The translations under genes and the position numbers were made by a program. Source: Planctomycetales bacterium (GTDB taxonomy: Bacteria > Planctomycetota > Planctomycetia > Pirellulales > Thermoguttaceae). From it: 5,330 bases of DNA. The notes below the pieces were generated by a model. It saw only the letters and a list, made by a program, of their open reading frames with translations, searched no databases and was not told the origin of the DNA. Below, one piece after another: positions 1 to 5,330 of this stretch; the stretch's first letter is position 1; each line of letters starts with the position of its first letter. The DNA is taken from positions 1-5,330 of the forward strand of contig SKJM01000063.1 in the NCBI GenBank assembly GCA_007122045.1. Reading direction: 5' to 3'.

Positions 1-632
1 ACGTGCGCCCCGCGCGAGGCCATCATGCCGTCGGTGAACACCTTCCGGCCGACGGGTACGGCCATGCGGTCGAGCGACTCGCTCAGCGCGCTGACGAGCA
101 CCGGTTTCCAGAACAGCTCGATGGCCCGATCCGTCTGCCCCTGCCAGCGGAGCCACGTGGCCATCACCTGCTCGCGTTCGTTCGCCGGGAGCGGGCGGGC
201 GAGCCGGGCCACCGTCCGGCCGACGTTGATGCGGTCGTCCACCGAGAGGAACCGCAGACGCCAGAACGCGGGCGCCAGGTGCAGCGGCGCGGGCAACCAC
301 CGGCTGGGGGCGAACCGGTGCCGCCGGCCGTCGGGACCGATGAAGTTCAACGCGCGGTGCCGCGCGAAGGCGCCGCCGAAGCCCAGCCGCCGGCAGAAGT
401 CGGCCAGGTTCGTGCAGCAGCCGAGCGAGACGTGCGGGCAACGGTCGATCCAGCCGCCCCACTCGGGGTCGTGGAACGAGCTCGCCCGGCCGCCGAGATG
501 CTTGCGGCGTTCGAACAGTTCGACCCGGCAGCCGCGCTCCGCCAGCGCCGCCGCGGCGGCCATTCCGGCCAGCCCGCCGCCAATGATGCCGACGCTGGGA
601 GTCTCGCGCAATTCAGCCACGGCCAGGTCCAT
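1..632 (-). CDS. hpnE: Hydroxysqualene dehydroxylase HpnE (squalene-associated FAD-dependent desaturase family), N-terminal part, cut by window edge
   Basis: Family role: HpnE is a flavoprotein amine-oxidase/desaturase homologue that reduces hydroxysqualene to squalene, the last step of the HpnCDE route. Seen: 210 complete codons. The Rossmann FAD motif is at residues 15-23 (GIIGGGLAG, G18-x-G20-x-x-G23), the acidic residue ending the second strand is E41, and LGGRA follows at 46-50. The family-type segment WIDRCPHVSLGCCTNLADF spans 61-79, and FWKPVLVSALSESLD spans 174-188. The usual family length is well over 400 residues, so about half is missing beyond position 1. The ATG at 632-630 overlaps the end of hpnD by 20 nt. 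GGAGG lies only 2 nt before it, so a GTG at 620-618, 14 nt from the same motif, is an alternative start; both precede the FAD motif. Odd: residues 64-66 are RCP where many HpnE proteins have NGQ. Family assignment is secure by motif and neighbours; the exact start is not. Confidence 0.9.
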   Translation of the reverse strand, partial: MDLAVAELRETPSVGIIGGGLAGMAAAAALAERGCRVELFERRKHLGGRASSFHDPEWGGWIDRCPHVSLGCCTNLADFCRRLGFGGAFARHRALNFIGPDGRRHRFAPSRWLPAPLHLAPAFWRLRFLSVDDRINVGRTVARLARPLPANEREQVMATWLRWQGQTDRAIELFWKPVLVSALSESLDRMAVPVGRKVFTDGMMASRGAH

Positions 633-1533
633 AACCTCCGAGCAGCCATCGCAGGGCGAGGCGGGCTTTCGCCGGCGCGCCCAGGGTGACGCGCCGGTGC
701 AATACGGCCTCGGGCCGGCGGGCAATCGCGTCGAGCAGCGCCCCATACCGGTCGATCATCGCGCCGCACGCGCGCCGGCCGCCGGGGTCGAGCCACTCCA
801 CGACCGGCGCTGCCTCGCGGTAGTAGCGCCGCGCCCGGGCAATTTGGCCCGCCATGAGGCGTTCGAAGCGGGCGTCGGCCACCGCGGCGCGGAGGTCGGC
901 TTCGGTGTAGTCGTGCTGCCGCAGGTCGTCCTGGGGCAGGTAGATGCGGTCGCGGGCGAGGTCCTCCTTCACGTCGCGGAGGATGTTCGTAAGCTGCAAG
1001 GCGATCCCGCACTTTTCGGCCGGCTCGAACACCTCGGCGCCGCGGAAACCCCAGATGCGCACGCACGCCAACCCGACCGACGAGGCCACGCGCCGGCAGT
1101 ACCCTTCCAACTCGTCGAACGTTTCGTAGCGGTTCCGGTCGAGGTCCATGGCCGCGCCGTCGAGCATCGCGTGGAAGTGCTCCGGCGGAATGGCGAACCG
1201 TCCGGCCGTATCGACCAGGGCCGGCAGCACGCACGCGGGTTCGGGGCGATGGTCGGGCGGGCCTTCCGCCGCGGCGCCGCCCCGCCCCACTTCGCCGAGC
1301 GCCTCCTCCACGGCGCGCCGCCAGGAAGCCAACCGGCGGCGGCGGTCCTCGAGCGGCGCGGCGCCGTCGGCGATGTCGTCGGTCAGGCGGGCAAAGGCGT
1401 ACAGCGCGTCCATGGCCCGGCGCCGGGCGCCGGAAAGCGCCAAGAACCCCGCGGAGAAGCTCGACCGGGCCCGGCGGCTGATCCGGCGGCAGGCGGCATA
1501 GCTGGCCTCGACGGTGTCGGCGGCACGGTTCAT
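613..1533 (-). CDS. hpnD: Presqualene diphosphate synthase HpnD
   Basis: Family role: joins two farnesyl diphosphates head-to-head into presqualene diphosphate, which HpnC then uses. Seen: 306 residues, close to the family's roughly 280-300, and all alpha-helical in character. The first Asp-rich motif DDIAD is at 52-56, preceded by LYAFARL. The segment DLDRNRYETFDELEGYCRRV is at 130-149. The second Asp-rich motif is NILRDVKED at 183-191 (D187-x-x-x-D191), followed by RDRIYLP at 194-200. Both Mg-diphosphate-binding motifs are therefore intact. The ATG at 1533-1531 overlaps the hpnC stop as ATGA, with GAGG seven nt upstream inside hpnC, which supports translational coupling. The stop TGA (615-613) lies inside hpnE. 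Phytoene synthase belongs to the same superfamily, but the RYETFDELEGYC segment, the paired HpnC paralogue and HpnE downstream favour HpnD. Confidence 0.93.
   Translation of the reverse strand: MNRAADTVEASYAACRRISRRARSSFSAGFLALSGARRRAMDALYAFARLTDDIADGAAPLEDRRRRLASWRRAVEEALGEVGRGGAAAEGPPDHRPEPACVLPALVDTAGRFAIPPEHFHAMLDGAAMDLDRNRYETFDELEGYCRRVASSVGLACVRIWGFRGAEVFEPAEKCGIALQLTNILRDVKEDLARDRIYLPQDDLRQHDYTEADLRAAVADARFERLMAGQIARARRYYREAAPVVEWLDPGGRRACGAMIDRYGALLDAIARRPEAVLHRRVTLGAPAKARLALRWLLGGYGPGRG
635..639 (-). promoter_or_regulatory. Unusually placed Shine-Dalgarno motif at the hpnD/hpnE junction
   Basis: GGAGG lies inside the last codons of hpnD, two nt before the hpnE ATG (632) and 14 nt before an in-frame GTG (620). 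Neither spacing is ideal. Initiation of hpnE probably relies on ribosomes finishing hpnD, whose stop is 17 nt downstream of the ATG. Confidence 0.45.
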
Positions 1534-2453
1534 TCCCAGCCCTCGTCCGCCGGGCCGCGCGGCAGGGTCCACCAGCAGCGGGCGAACACGCGCAGCTTGT
1601 CGAGACGGGAGAGGCGCGGCCGCCCGCCCCACACGTCGTACCCCTGCCGGCGGATCGCCCCGGCCACGGCCAGCCCGCCGTGCACGAAGAGCGACACTTG
1701 CAGCCGCAGCTCGCGCGGCAAGCGGGGCACCAGTTCGGCCCCCTGCCGCAGGAACCCTTCCGCCTGATCCACCTCGGCCGCCAGCAGGCGGCGGAAGGCG
1801 TCGTTGGTGCGGCGGGCGGCAAAGTCCGATTCGCCGTAGCCGAACCGCCGGCAGTCGAACTGCGGCAGGTAGACGCGGCCGCGGTCGAAGTCGGCGGGCA
1901 CGTCCTGCCAGAAGTTCACAAGCTGCAAGCCGGTGCACACGCGGTCGGCCAGCCGTTGGCGGTCGGGCGTGGCGCAGCGGCCCAAATGAAGCACGAGCCG
2001 GCCCACCGGATTGGCCGAGTAGCGGCAATAGCCCAACAGGTCGTCGAGCGTCTCGTAACGCACCACCCTTTGGTCCTGCCGGAAGGCCACCAGCAGGTCG
2101 AGCCACGGGTCGATGGGCACGGCGAACCGGCGGATGGTCTCAGCCAGGGCGACGAACACCGGATGGCGCACCTCGCCGGCATAGCACGCCCGCAACTCGC
2201 GCTCCCACCAGTCCAGCAGTGCGAGACTTCTTCGCGGGTCGCCCGATTCGTCGGCCAGGTCGTCGGCCCACCGGCAGTAGGCGTAGACGTTGGCCACGTG
2301 TTGCCGCATCCGCCGGGGCAGCAGCAGGTGCCCGACCGTGAAGTTCTCGTAATGCGTCCGCGCGAGCCGGCGGCAGTAGCGGCGCGCTGCGGCCGGCGCC
2401 GCCGGCAGGGCGGCGCCGTGGGGACCATAACGTGTCAGATCAGCGGCAGACAT
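1530..2453 (-). CDS. hpnC: Hydroxysqualene synthase HpnC (squalene synthase HpnC family)
   Basis: Family role: converts presqualene diphosphate from HpnD to hydroxysqualene, the substrate of HpnE. Seen: 307 residues. THYENFTVGHLLLPRRMR at 33-50 is the family's N-terminal signature. The first Asp-rich motif is YCRWADDLADE at 59-69 (D64, D65, D68). The second region, NFWQDVPADFDRGRVYLP at 180-197 (D184-x-x-x-D188), has the FWQDV wording that separates HpnC from HpnD (NILRDV). It is first in the hpnC-hpnD-hpnE order and ends in an ATGA overlap with hpnD. The ATG at 2453-2451 has only a weak GGAAG six nt upstream. The first 20 or so residues are Ala/Pro-rich and unconserved in character, so a slightly different start cannot be excluded. 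No clear promoter is visible in the 60 bp upstream, so it could be read through from the esterase gene. Confidence 0.93.
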   Translation of the reverse strand: MSAADLTRYGPHGAALPAAPAAARRYCRRLARTHYENFTVGHLLLPRRMRQHVANVYAYCRWADDLADESGDPRRSLALLDWWERELRACYAGEVRHPVFVALAETIRRFAVPIDPWLDLLVAFRQDQRVVRYETLDDLLGYCRYSANPVGRLVLHLGRCATPDRQRLADRVCTGLQLVNFWQDVPADFDRGRVYLPQFDCRRFGYGESDFAARRTNDAFRRLLAAEVDQAEGFLRQGAELVPRLPRELRLQVSLFVHGGLAVAGAIRRQGYDVWGGRPRLSRLDKLRVFARCWWTLPRGPADEGWE

Positions 2454-2513
2454 GGCGGGCTTCCGAAGGCCATCTGCTGGGGCATTCGCGCGGGTGGACC
2501 CCCAACCGGTCCG

Positions 2514-3797
2514 TTACTCCACGTGCTGGTCGGCGAACTCGATGAACCGCAGCCAGTCGTACTCCAGCACGGCATGGCCGCCGCTGCGGATGTGGTAGCC
2601 GATGCGGCTGGTGACTGGGCGGTCGACCGGCGGCATCTCCTCGGCCGCCATGCCGTCCGTGCCCAGCAGGCGGTACACCGGGTCGGCGCCTTGGGCGGCC
2701 AGGAACTCGCCGCGCGGGTCGGCCCAGCGGTCTTCCACGGCGCTGGCCACGTACACGGGCCGTGGCGCCATCAGGGCGATGAGCATGTGCTGGTCGACGG
2801 GCAAGTCGTCCTCATTGCCGTTGTACTGTTTGAAGTTGTCGCAGAACCAGTGCGGGAAGACCGTGTTGATGCGCCCGACCGTTTCGCCGAAGCGGCGCCG
2901 GCTGAGCGCCGCGCCGCCGCAGCCCGAGTTGTTCGAAATGACCAGGGCGAACCGCTCGTCCTGGGCGCCGGCCCACAGCGACGTCTTGCCCAGCCGCGAG
3001 TGGCCCATCACGGCAACCCGCCGGTGGTCGATCGCCTCGTCGGTCTCGAAGTAGTCCATCGCGCGGCTGAGCCCCCACGCCCAGGCGGCGATGGTGCGTC
3101 CCTGGTCGGGTGCGGGCTCGGTTTGGCCGGGCTCGTAGAACAGGCGGATCACCTCGTGGTCGAACCGGTCGGCCGTGTCGGGCGAAAGGTCGCCGCAGTA
3201 AACGGTGGCCAGGCCGTAGCCACGGCTGAGGATCAACTCGACCGGCCACCGCTCCGACCGGCCGCGCGAGGCCTCGGTCGCGCGGTTATCCACGATGGCG
3301 AACGGTTTGGACGGCCGCATCCACTTGTCCGACAAGCGGATGGCCGAGTCGGTGTGGATCGTGTGGTTGCCGTAGAAGTTCAGGCCGACGAACAGGGGGA
3401 CAGGCCCGCCGGCGTCGTTGGGCAGGTAGATGAGAATGTCCATCGTGGGCGCGCCGTCGCCCTCGGCGAAATGGACCCGCACCTGCCGGCGCGTCGCGGT
3501 GCCGCCCAGCGCGTCGCCGGCCCGGTCGAACACCTCGAACCGCAGCTTCGGAGGGGCCGGAAGCGGCTTGCCGTACACGTGCTCCTCGAACAGCCACAAT
3601 ATCTCCGGCCGCCGCTCGCGGCGCCACATCTCGGCGGTGGTCACGGGGCGCCCGTCCTGCATCACGAGCGGGTCGGGCAGGGTGTAGTCGGGCACCTTGT
3701 TCTCGTCGTAGTTCGGCTGGCCGGTGGCCGGCCCGGCACGCAGGCCGGCAAGGACGGTTGCGGCCGTCAACACACAAAGCAATCGGGCGATGTTCAT
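2514..3797 (-). CDS. Secreted alpha/beta-hydrolase of the CE15 (4-O-methyl-glucuronoyl methylesterase) type
   Basis: Family role: CE15 esterases cleave ester bonds between glucuronic acid on xylan and lignin alcohols; planctomycetes carry many relatives, often annotated acetylxylan esterase. Seen: 427 residues, beginning with a signal peptide (basic start, hydrophobic 5-19, likely cut near ATG|QP at 26/27). The nucleophile elbow is GHSRLGK at 265-271 (S267). SNNSGCGGAALSRRRFGETV (288-307) and FPHWFCDNF (314-322) follow. APRPVYVASAVEDRWADPRG spans 344-363 with E355, D356 and W358, and the catalytic His is H408 in SGGHAVLEYDW. Odd: N290 occupies the place of the canonical CE15 Glu (S-x-E-S-G), so the acid is probably D356 or E355. 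The ATG at 3797-3795 has GGAGG seven nt upstream, which fixes the start; upstream in-frame codons have no signal peptide or Shine-Dalgarno. Substrate is inferred from family only; no other polysaccharide enzyme is adjacent. Confidence 0.85.
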   Translation of the reverse strand: MNIARLLCVLTAATVLAGLRAGPATGQPNYDENKVPDYTLPDPLVMQDGRPVTTAEMWRRERRPEILWLFEEHVYGKPLPAPPKLRFEVFDRAGDALGGTATRRQVRVHFAEGDGAPTMDILIYLPNDAGGPVPLFVGLNFYGNHTIHTDSAIRLSDKWMRPSKPFAIVDNRATEASRGRSERWPVELILSRGYGLATVYCGDLSPDTADRFDHEVIRLFYEPGQTEPAPDQGRTIAAWAWGLSRAMDYFETDEAIDHRRVAVMGHSRLGKTSLWAGAQDERFALVISNNSGCGGAALSRRRFGETVGRINTVFPHWFCDNFKQYNGNEDDLPVDQHMLIALMAPRPVYVASAVEDRWADPRGEFLAAQGADPVYRLLGTDGMAAEEMPPVDRPVTSRIGYHIRSGGHAVLEYDWLRFIEFADQHVE

Positions 3798-3809
3798 CGT
3801 GGCGCCTCC
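3798..3809 (-). promoter_or_regulatory. Ribosome binding site of the esterase gene
   Basis: GGAGG (3809-3805 on the minus strand) stands seven nt before the ATG at 3797. It sets the start of the esterase immediately ahead of a clear signal peptide and rules out the long upstream in-frame extension. Confidence 0.75.
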
Positions 3810-3854
3810 GGACGTGGGAGTGGTGGGATGCCGGATGGTTCCGCCATCGTTCCC

Positions 3855-3883
3855 ATTCTCGCCCGGGCGCCGTGCCGGTGCAA
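3855..3883 (-). promoter_or_regulatory. Candidate sigma70-like promoter for the CE15-type esterase
   Basis: Read on the minus strand, TTGCAC (3883-3878) and GAGAAT (3860-3855) are separated by exactly 17 nt. Three of six and four of six bases respectively match the TTGACA and TATAAT consensus. It lies about 58 nt upstream of the esterase ATG, in the 200-bp spacer after the TlpA-like gene. In such GC-rich DNA an AT-containing hexamer at the right spacing is suggestive but not conclusive. Confidence 0.3.
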
Positions 3884-3997
3884 GTGCGGGCGGCTCCACG
3901 GGGCACGCGGGCCGATTGCCGGAGCCCGGCACTGCGAGAATGCAACTCTCCCCCTCGGCCGGTAAGGGCCCAGCCCGTGAACGGTCACTCGTCCGCG

Positions 3998-5086
3998 CTA
4001 TGGGGCCTCGGGCAGCGGGCCGAAGCGGGCCTCCAGCAATTCCTTGAGGGCGGGACCGTGGGCCCGCGTCGATACCACCTTGCCGTCGTCGCCCACCAGG
4101 ATCATCAGCGGGATGCCCATCACGCCGTAGTAGTCGGCCGTGGGATTGCGCTGCTCGTCTTCGAAGAGGATGGGCCAGGGGAGTTCGCGCTCTTCCACGA
4201 ACGCTTCGAGCGCCGCCCGGACCTTGTCGAGGCTGATGCCGACAATCTCGAACCCCTCCTCGTGATACGCCTCGTAAAGCCGTTTGAGCGTGGGGATTTC
4301 GCCCACGCACGGACCGCACCACGTCGCCCAGAAGCTGACCAGGACCGTCTTGCCGGCGTAGTCCGACCAGTCGAACGGCTCGCCGTCGAGGGTGGTGCCC
4401 TGCACTTCCATCGGTTCGCCCACCAGCGTGAGACGCCGGATGACGCCTTCCAGCGACTTTGCAACCGGCTGAAGCCGCGGATCGTCGCTATCGGCCGTCA
4501 ACCGCGCAAGCTTCCGGTACACCTCCAAGGCCAACTCGCCGTTTCCGGTCATCTCGGCCATTTGGGCGGCCATCATTCCGAGCTGCACGTCGGGAGCGGC
4601 GAAGGGCCCGGCTTCGAGGAACTCGGCCACCTCCTCGATGACCGGCACGGCGTCCTCGCGCGGCCCACGCATCGCCGCACGCAGTTGGCCAACCAACAGG
4701 GAGCCCCGCATCTGCCGGGCGAGCCGCTCGTGGCCGGCGCCGGCAAGCTTCTCGGCCCATGCCCGCAGTTGGTCCGGCTGCCCGCGCATGAGGTTCATTT
4801 TCAGTTGAACCACGGCTTCCATTTGCTCGTCGGTGGCTCCCGCGTCGAGGACGCGGTCGGCCGCTTCGTTCAAGGCGGCCAGCGACTTTTCGCGCGCCTC
4901 GGCGTCGAGCGGCGGGGTCTTCAGCAGCCCCTGGATAAACTCGATCAGCTCTTCGGGTCCACCGTCGGGCACCGCGTATCGGTCCGGCGGTGGTTCGGCC
5001 GCGGCCGGCTCCTCGGCGGGCGCACGCGCGCCGGCGAGCAGCAGGGACAGCAAAGGAAAGAATAGAACGGTCTTCTTGTGTGCCAC
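3998..5086 (-). CDS. Exported TlpA-like thioredoxin-fold protein with helical N-terminal extension
   Basis: Family role: TlpA/ResA-type proteins are extracytoplasmic thiol-disulfide oxidoreductases, usually acting as reductants of exported proteins or cytochrome maturation partners. Seen: 362 residues. A signal peptide covers 1 to about 24 (KK, then hydrophobic LFFPLLSLLLAGARA; cut near RA or APA|EE; no lipobox Cys). An Ala/Glu-rich, helix-prone region follows from about 40 to 220. The C-terminal thioredoxin fold is at about 221-355, with active site SFWATWCGPC at 251-260 (C257, C260), the conserved E-I-P after it, and the cis-Pro P326 in MGIPLMILVG. The two active-site Cys are the only cysteines. 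The start is GTG (5086-5084) with GGAG seven nt upstream, which is better than any internal Met. No cytochrome or Ccm genes are near, so its partner is unknown. The family call is firm; the role of the N-terminal region is not known. Confidence 0.88.
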   Translation of the reverse strand: MAHKKTVLFFPLLSLLLAGARAPAEEPAAAEPPPDRYAVPDGGPEELIEFIQGLLKTPPLDAEAREKSLAALNEAADRVLDAGATDEQMEAVVQLKMNLMRGQPDQLRAWAEKLAGAGHERLARQMRGSLLVGQLRAAMRGPREDAVPVIEEVAEFLEAGPFAAPDVQLGMMAAQMAEMTGNGELALEVYRKLARLTADSDDPRLQPVAKSLEGVIRRLTLVGEPMEVQGTTLDGEPFDWSDYAGKTVLVSFWATWCGPCVGEIPTLKRLYEAYHEEGFEIVGISLDKVRAALEAFVEERELPWPILFEDEQRNPTADYYGVMGIPLMILVGDDGKVVSTRAHGPALKELLEARFGPLPEAP

Positions 5087-5104
5087 GTAGGTACTCCAAC
5101 AGGT

Positions 5105-5159
5105 TGCGTAAGAAATGAAAGGAGGGCGGGCTGTGCCCGCCCATAGTAAATGTGCGTAA
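5105..5159. repeat. GC-rich perfect hairpin between 7-bp direct repeats
   Basis: A perfect 8-bp inverted repeat GGGCGGGC-tgt-GCCCGCCC lies at 5124-5142. It is bracketed by the direct repeats TGCGTAA at 5105-5111 and 5153-5159, leaving 41 bp between them. It sits in the 5' untranslated region of the TlpA-like gene, ending about 20 bp before its GTG. Similar GC-rich palindromes occur widely between genes of high-GC bacteria, so it may be a dispersed short repeat. On the minus strand the T-rich stretch TCCTTTCATTTCTT follows the stem, so a terminator or attenuator role is an alternative. Confidence 0.5.
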
Positions 5160-5189
5160 AGAGCAGCGGCCCCTCGGGTCCAGGGGCCG
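5158..5189 (-). terminator. Possible intrinsic terminator after the partial gene
   Basis: A perfect 8-bp stem (CGGCCCCT / AGGGGCCG, 5189-5182 with 5174-5167) closes a 7-nt loop, 39 nt downstream of the partial gene's stop codon. On the minus strand it is followed by CTGCTCTTTA, a poor U-tract. The TTTTT run lies before the stem (5194-5190), not after it, so the arrangement is not a textbook terminator. It could also be a repeat or a Rho-independent signal of low efficiency. Confidence 0.35.
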
Positions 5190-5227
5190 AAAAACGAACC
5201 GGTCTCCCGCCGGACCGATGACGCCTG

Positions 5228-5330
5228 CTAAGGTTCCTGGGCTTCGGGGATGCTCACTTCCGGGGCTTCGCCGACGTCTTTGAGGAGCTGCCAGAAGGTG
5301 CTGTCGGTGGTGAGGACCAACCGGGTGCCT
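5228..5330 (-). CDS. C-terminal end of an unrecognised protein, cut by window edge
   Basis: The last 33 codons of a minus-strand frame are visible, ending in TAG at 5230-5228. They read GTRLVLTTDSTFWQLLKDVG followed by an acidic, proline-containing tail, EAPEVSIPEAQEP. The hydrophobic strand, then a short amphipathic helix, then a charged tail look like the end of a genuine folded protein, and the strand matches its neighbours. I do not recognise the family from this fragment. The stop codon is about 140 nt upstream of the TlpA-like gene, with a strong hairpin between them, so the two are probably separate transcription units. Confidence 0.6.
   Translation of the reverse strand, partial: GTRLVLTTDSTFWQLLKDVGEAPEVSIPEAQEP

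Noticed and set aside
613..1533. hpnD read as a phytoene synthase (crtB)
   Set aside because: The superfamily is shared, but its coupling to an HpnC paralogue and an HpnE gene and its HpnD-like RYETFDELEGYC segment favour presqualene diphosphate synthase.
25..1767. 580-codon open frame on the plus strand opposite hpnE, hpnD and hpnC
   Set aside because: It is antisense to three genes with intact family motifs, and its Arg/Ala/Pro-rich translation shows no domain. Long antisense frames are expected at this G+C content.
3917..3931. TGCCGG-agc-CCGGCA hairpin as terminator of the TlpA-like gene
   Set aside because: The stem is only 6 bp and no T-run follows it on the minus strand. Short GC stems of this kind are common by chance here.
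1680..3965. 761-codon open frame on the plus strand opposite hpnC and the esterase
   Set aside because: It spans two real genes and their spacers, its composition is that of a reverse-complement shadow (rich in Val, Gly, His, Arg), and it has no signature motif.
3798..4322. N-terminal extension of the esterase frame by about 175 codons
   Set aside because: The extension overlaps the TlpA-like gene and lacks a signal peptide. The ATG at 3797 has a well-spaced GGAGG and starts a proper signal sequence.
3758..5065. 435-codon open frame on the plus strand opposite the TlpA-like gene
   Set aside because: It is the reverse-complement shadow of the thioredoxin-like gene, whose WCGPC site, signal peptide and ribosome binding site are clear on the minus strand.
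1..5330. CRISPR arrays, tRNA or rRNA genes, transposases, phage or defence genes
   Set aside because: No spaced direct-repeat array, cloverleaf, rRNA-like stretch or mobile-element protein was found. Nearly all of the window is covered by ordinary metabolic or exported-protein genes.

Overview
The window is about two-thirds G+C. It holds six protein-coding genes or gene fragments, all on the minus strand, so transcription runs from the high-coordinate end to the low-coordinate end. Protein content points to a planctomycete or relative: a clustered hpnC-hpnD-hpnE squalene pathway, a secreted CE15-type esterase, a TlpA-like thioredoxin with a long helical N-terminal extension, and a GC-rich intergenic hairpin between genes. 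This assignment is an inference from family resemblance, not from a marker gene.

In transcription order: (1) 5330-5228, the last 33 codons of an unrecognised protein. (2) 5227-5087, a 141-bp spacer with two strong inverted repeats, one of them between 7-bp direct repeats. (3) 5086-3998, an exported TlpA-family thioredoxin-like protein with a GTG start. (4) 3997-3798, a 200-bp spacer with a possible promoter. (5) 3797-2514, a secreted alpha/beta-hydrolase of the CE15 (glucuronoyl esterase) type. (6) 2513-2454, a 60-bp gap without a convincing terminator. (7) 2453-1530, hpnC; 1533-613, hpnD; and 632-1, the N-terminal 210 codons of hpnE, cut by the window edge.

The last three genes form one pathway. 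Farnesyl diphosphate is condensed to presqualene diphosphate (HpnD), this is converted to hydroxysqualene (HpnC), and HpnE reduces that to squalene. hpnC/hpnD overlap by 4 nt (ATGA) and hpnD/hpnE by 20 nt, so they are very probably one translationally coupled operon. Squalene may feed hopanoids, sterols or, as described in planctomycetes, C30 carotenoids; the window does not show which. The esterase may be cotranscribed with hpnCDE because the gap is short, but no functional link is evident. Large plus-strand reading frames (up to about 760 codons) lie opposite these genes and are best read as high-GC shadows.

I did not find a clearly new system. The most interesting points are the esterase's Asn at the position where canonical CE15 enzymes carry their catalytic Glu, and the direct-repeat-flanked hairpin at 5105-5159.
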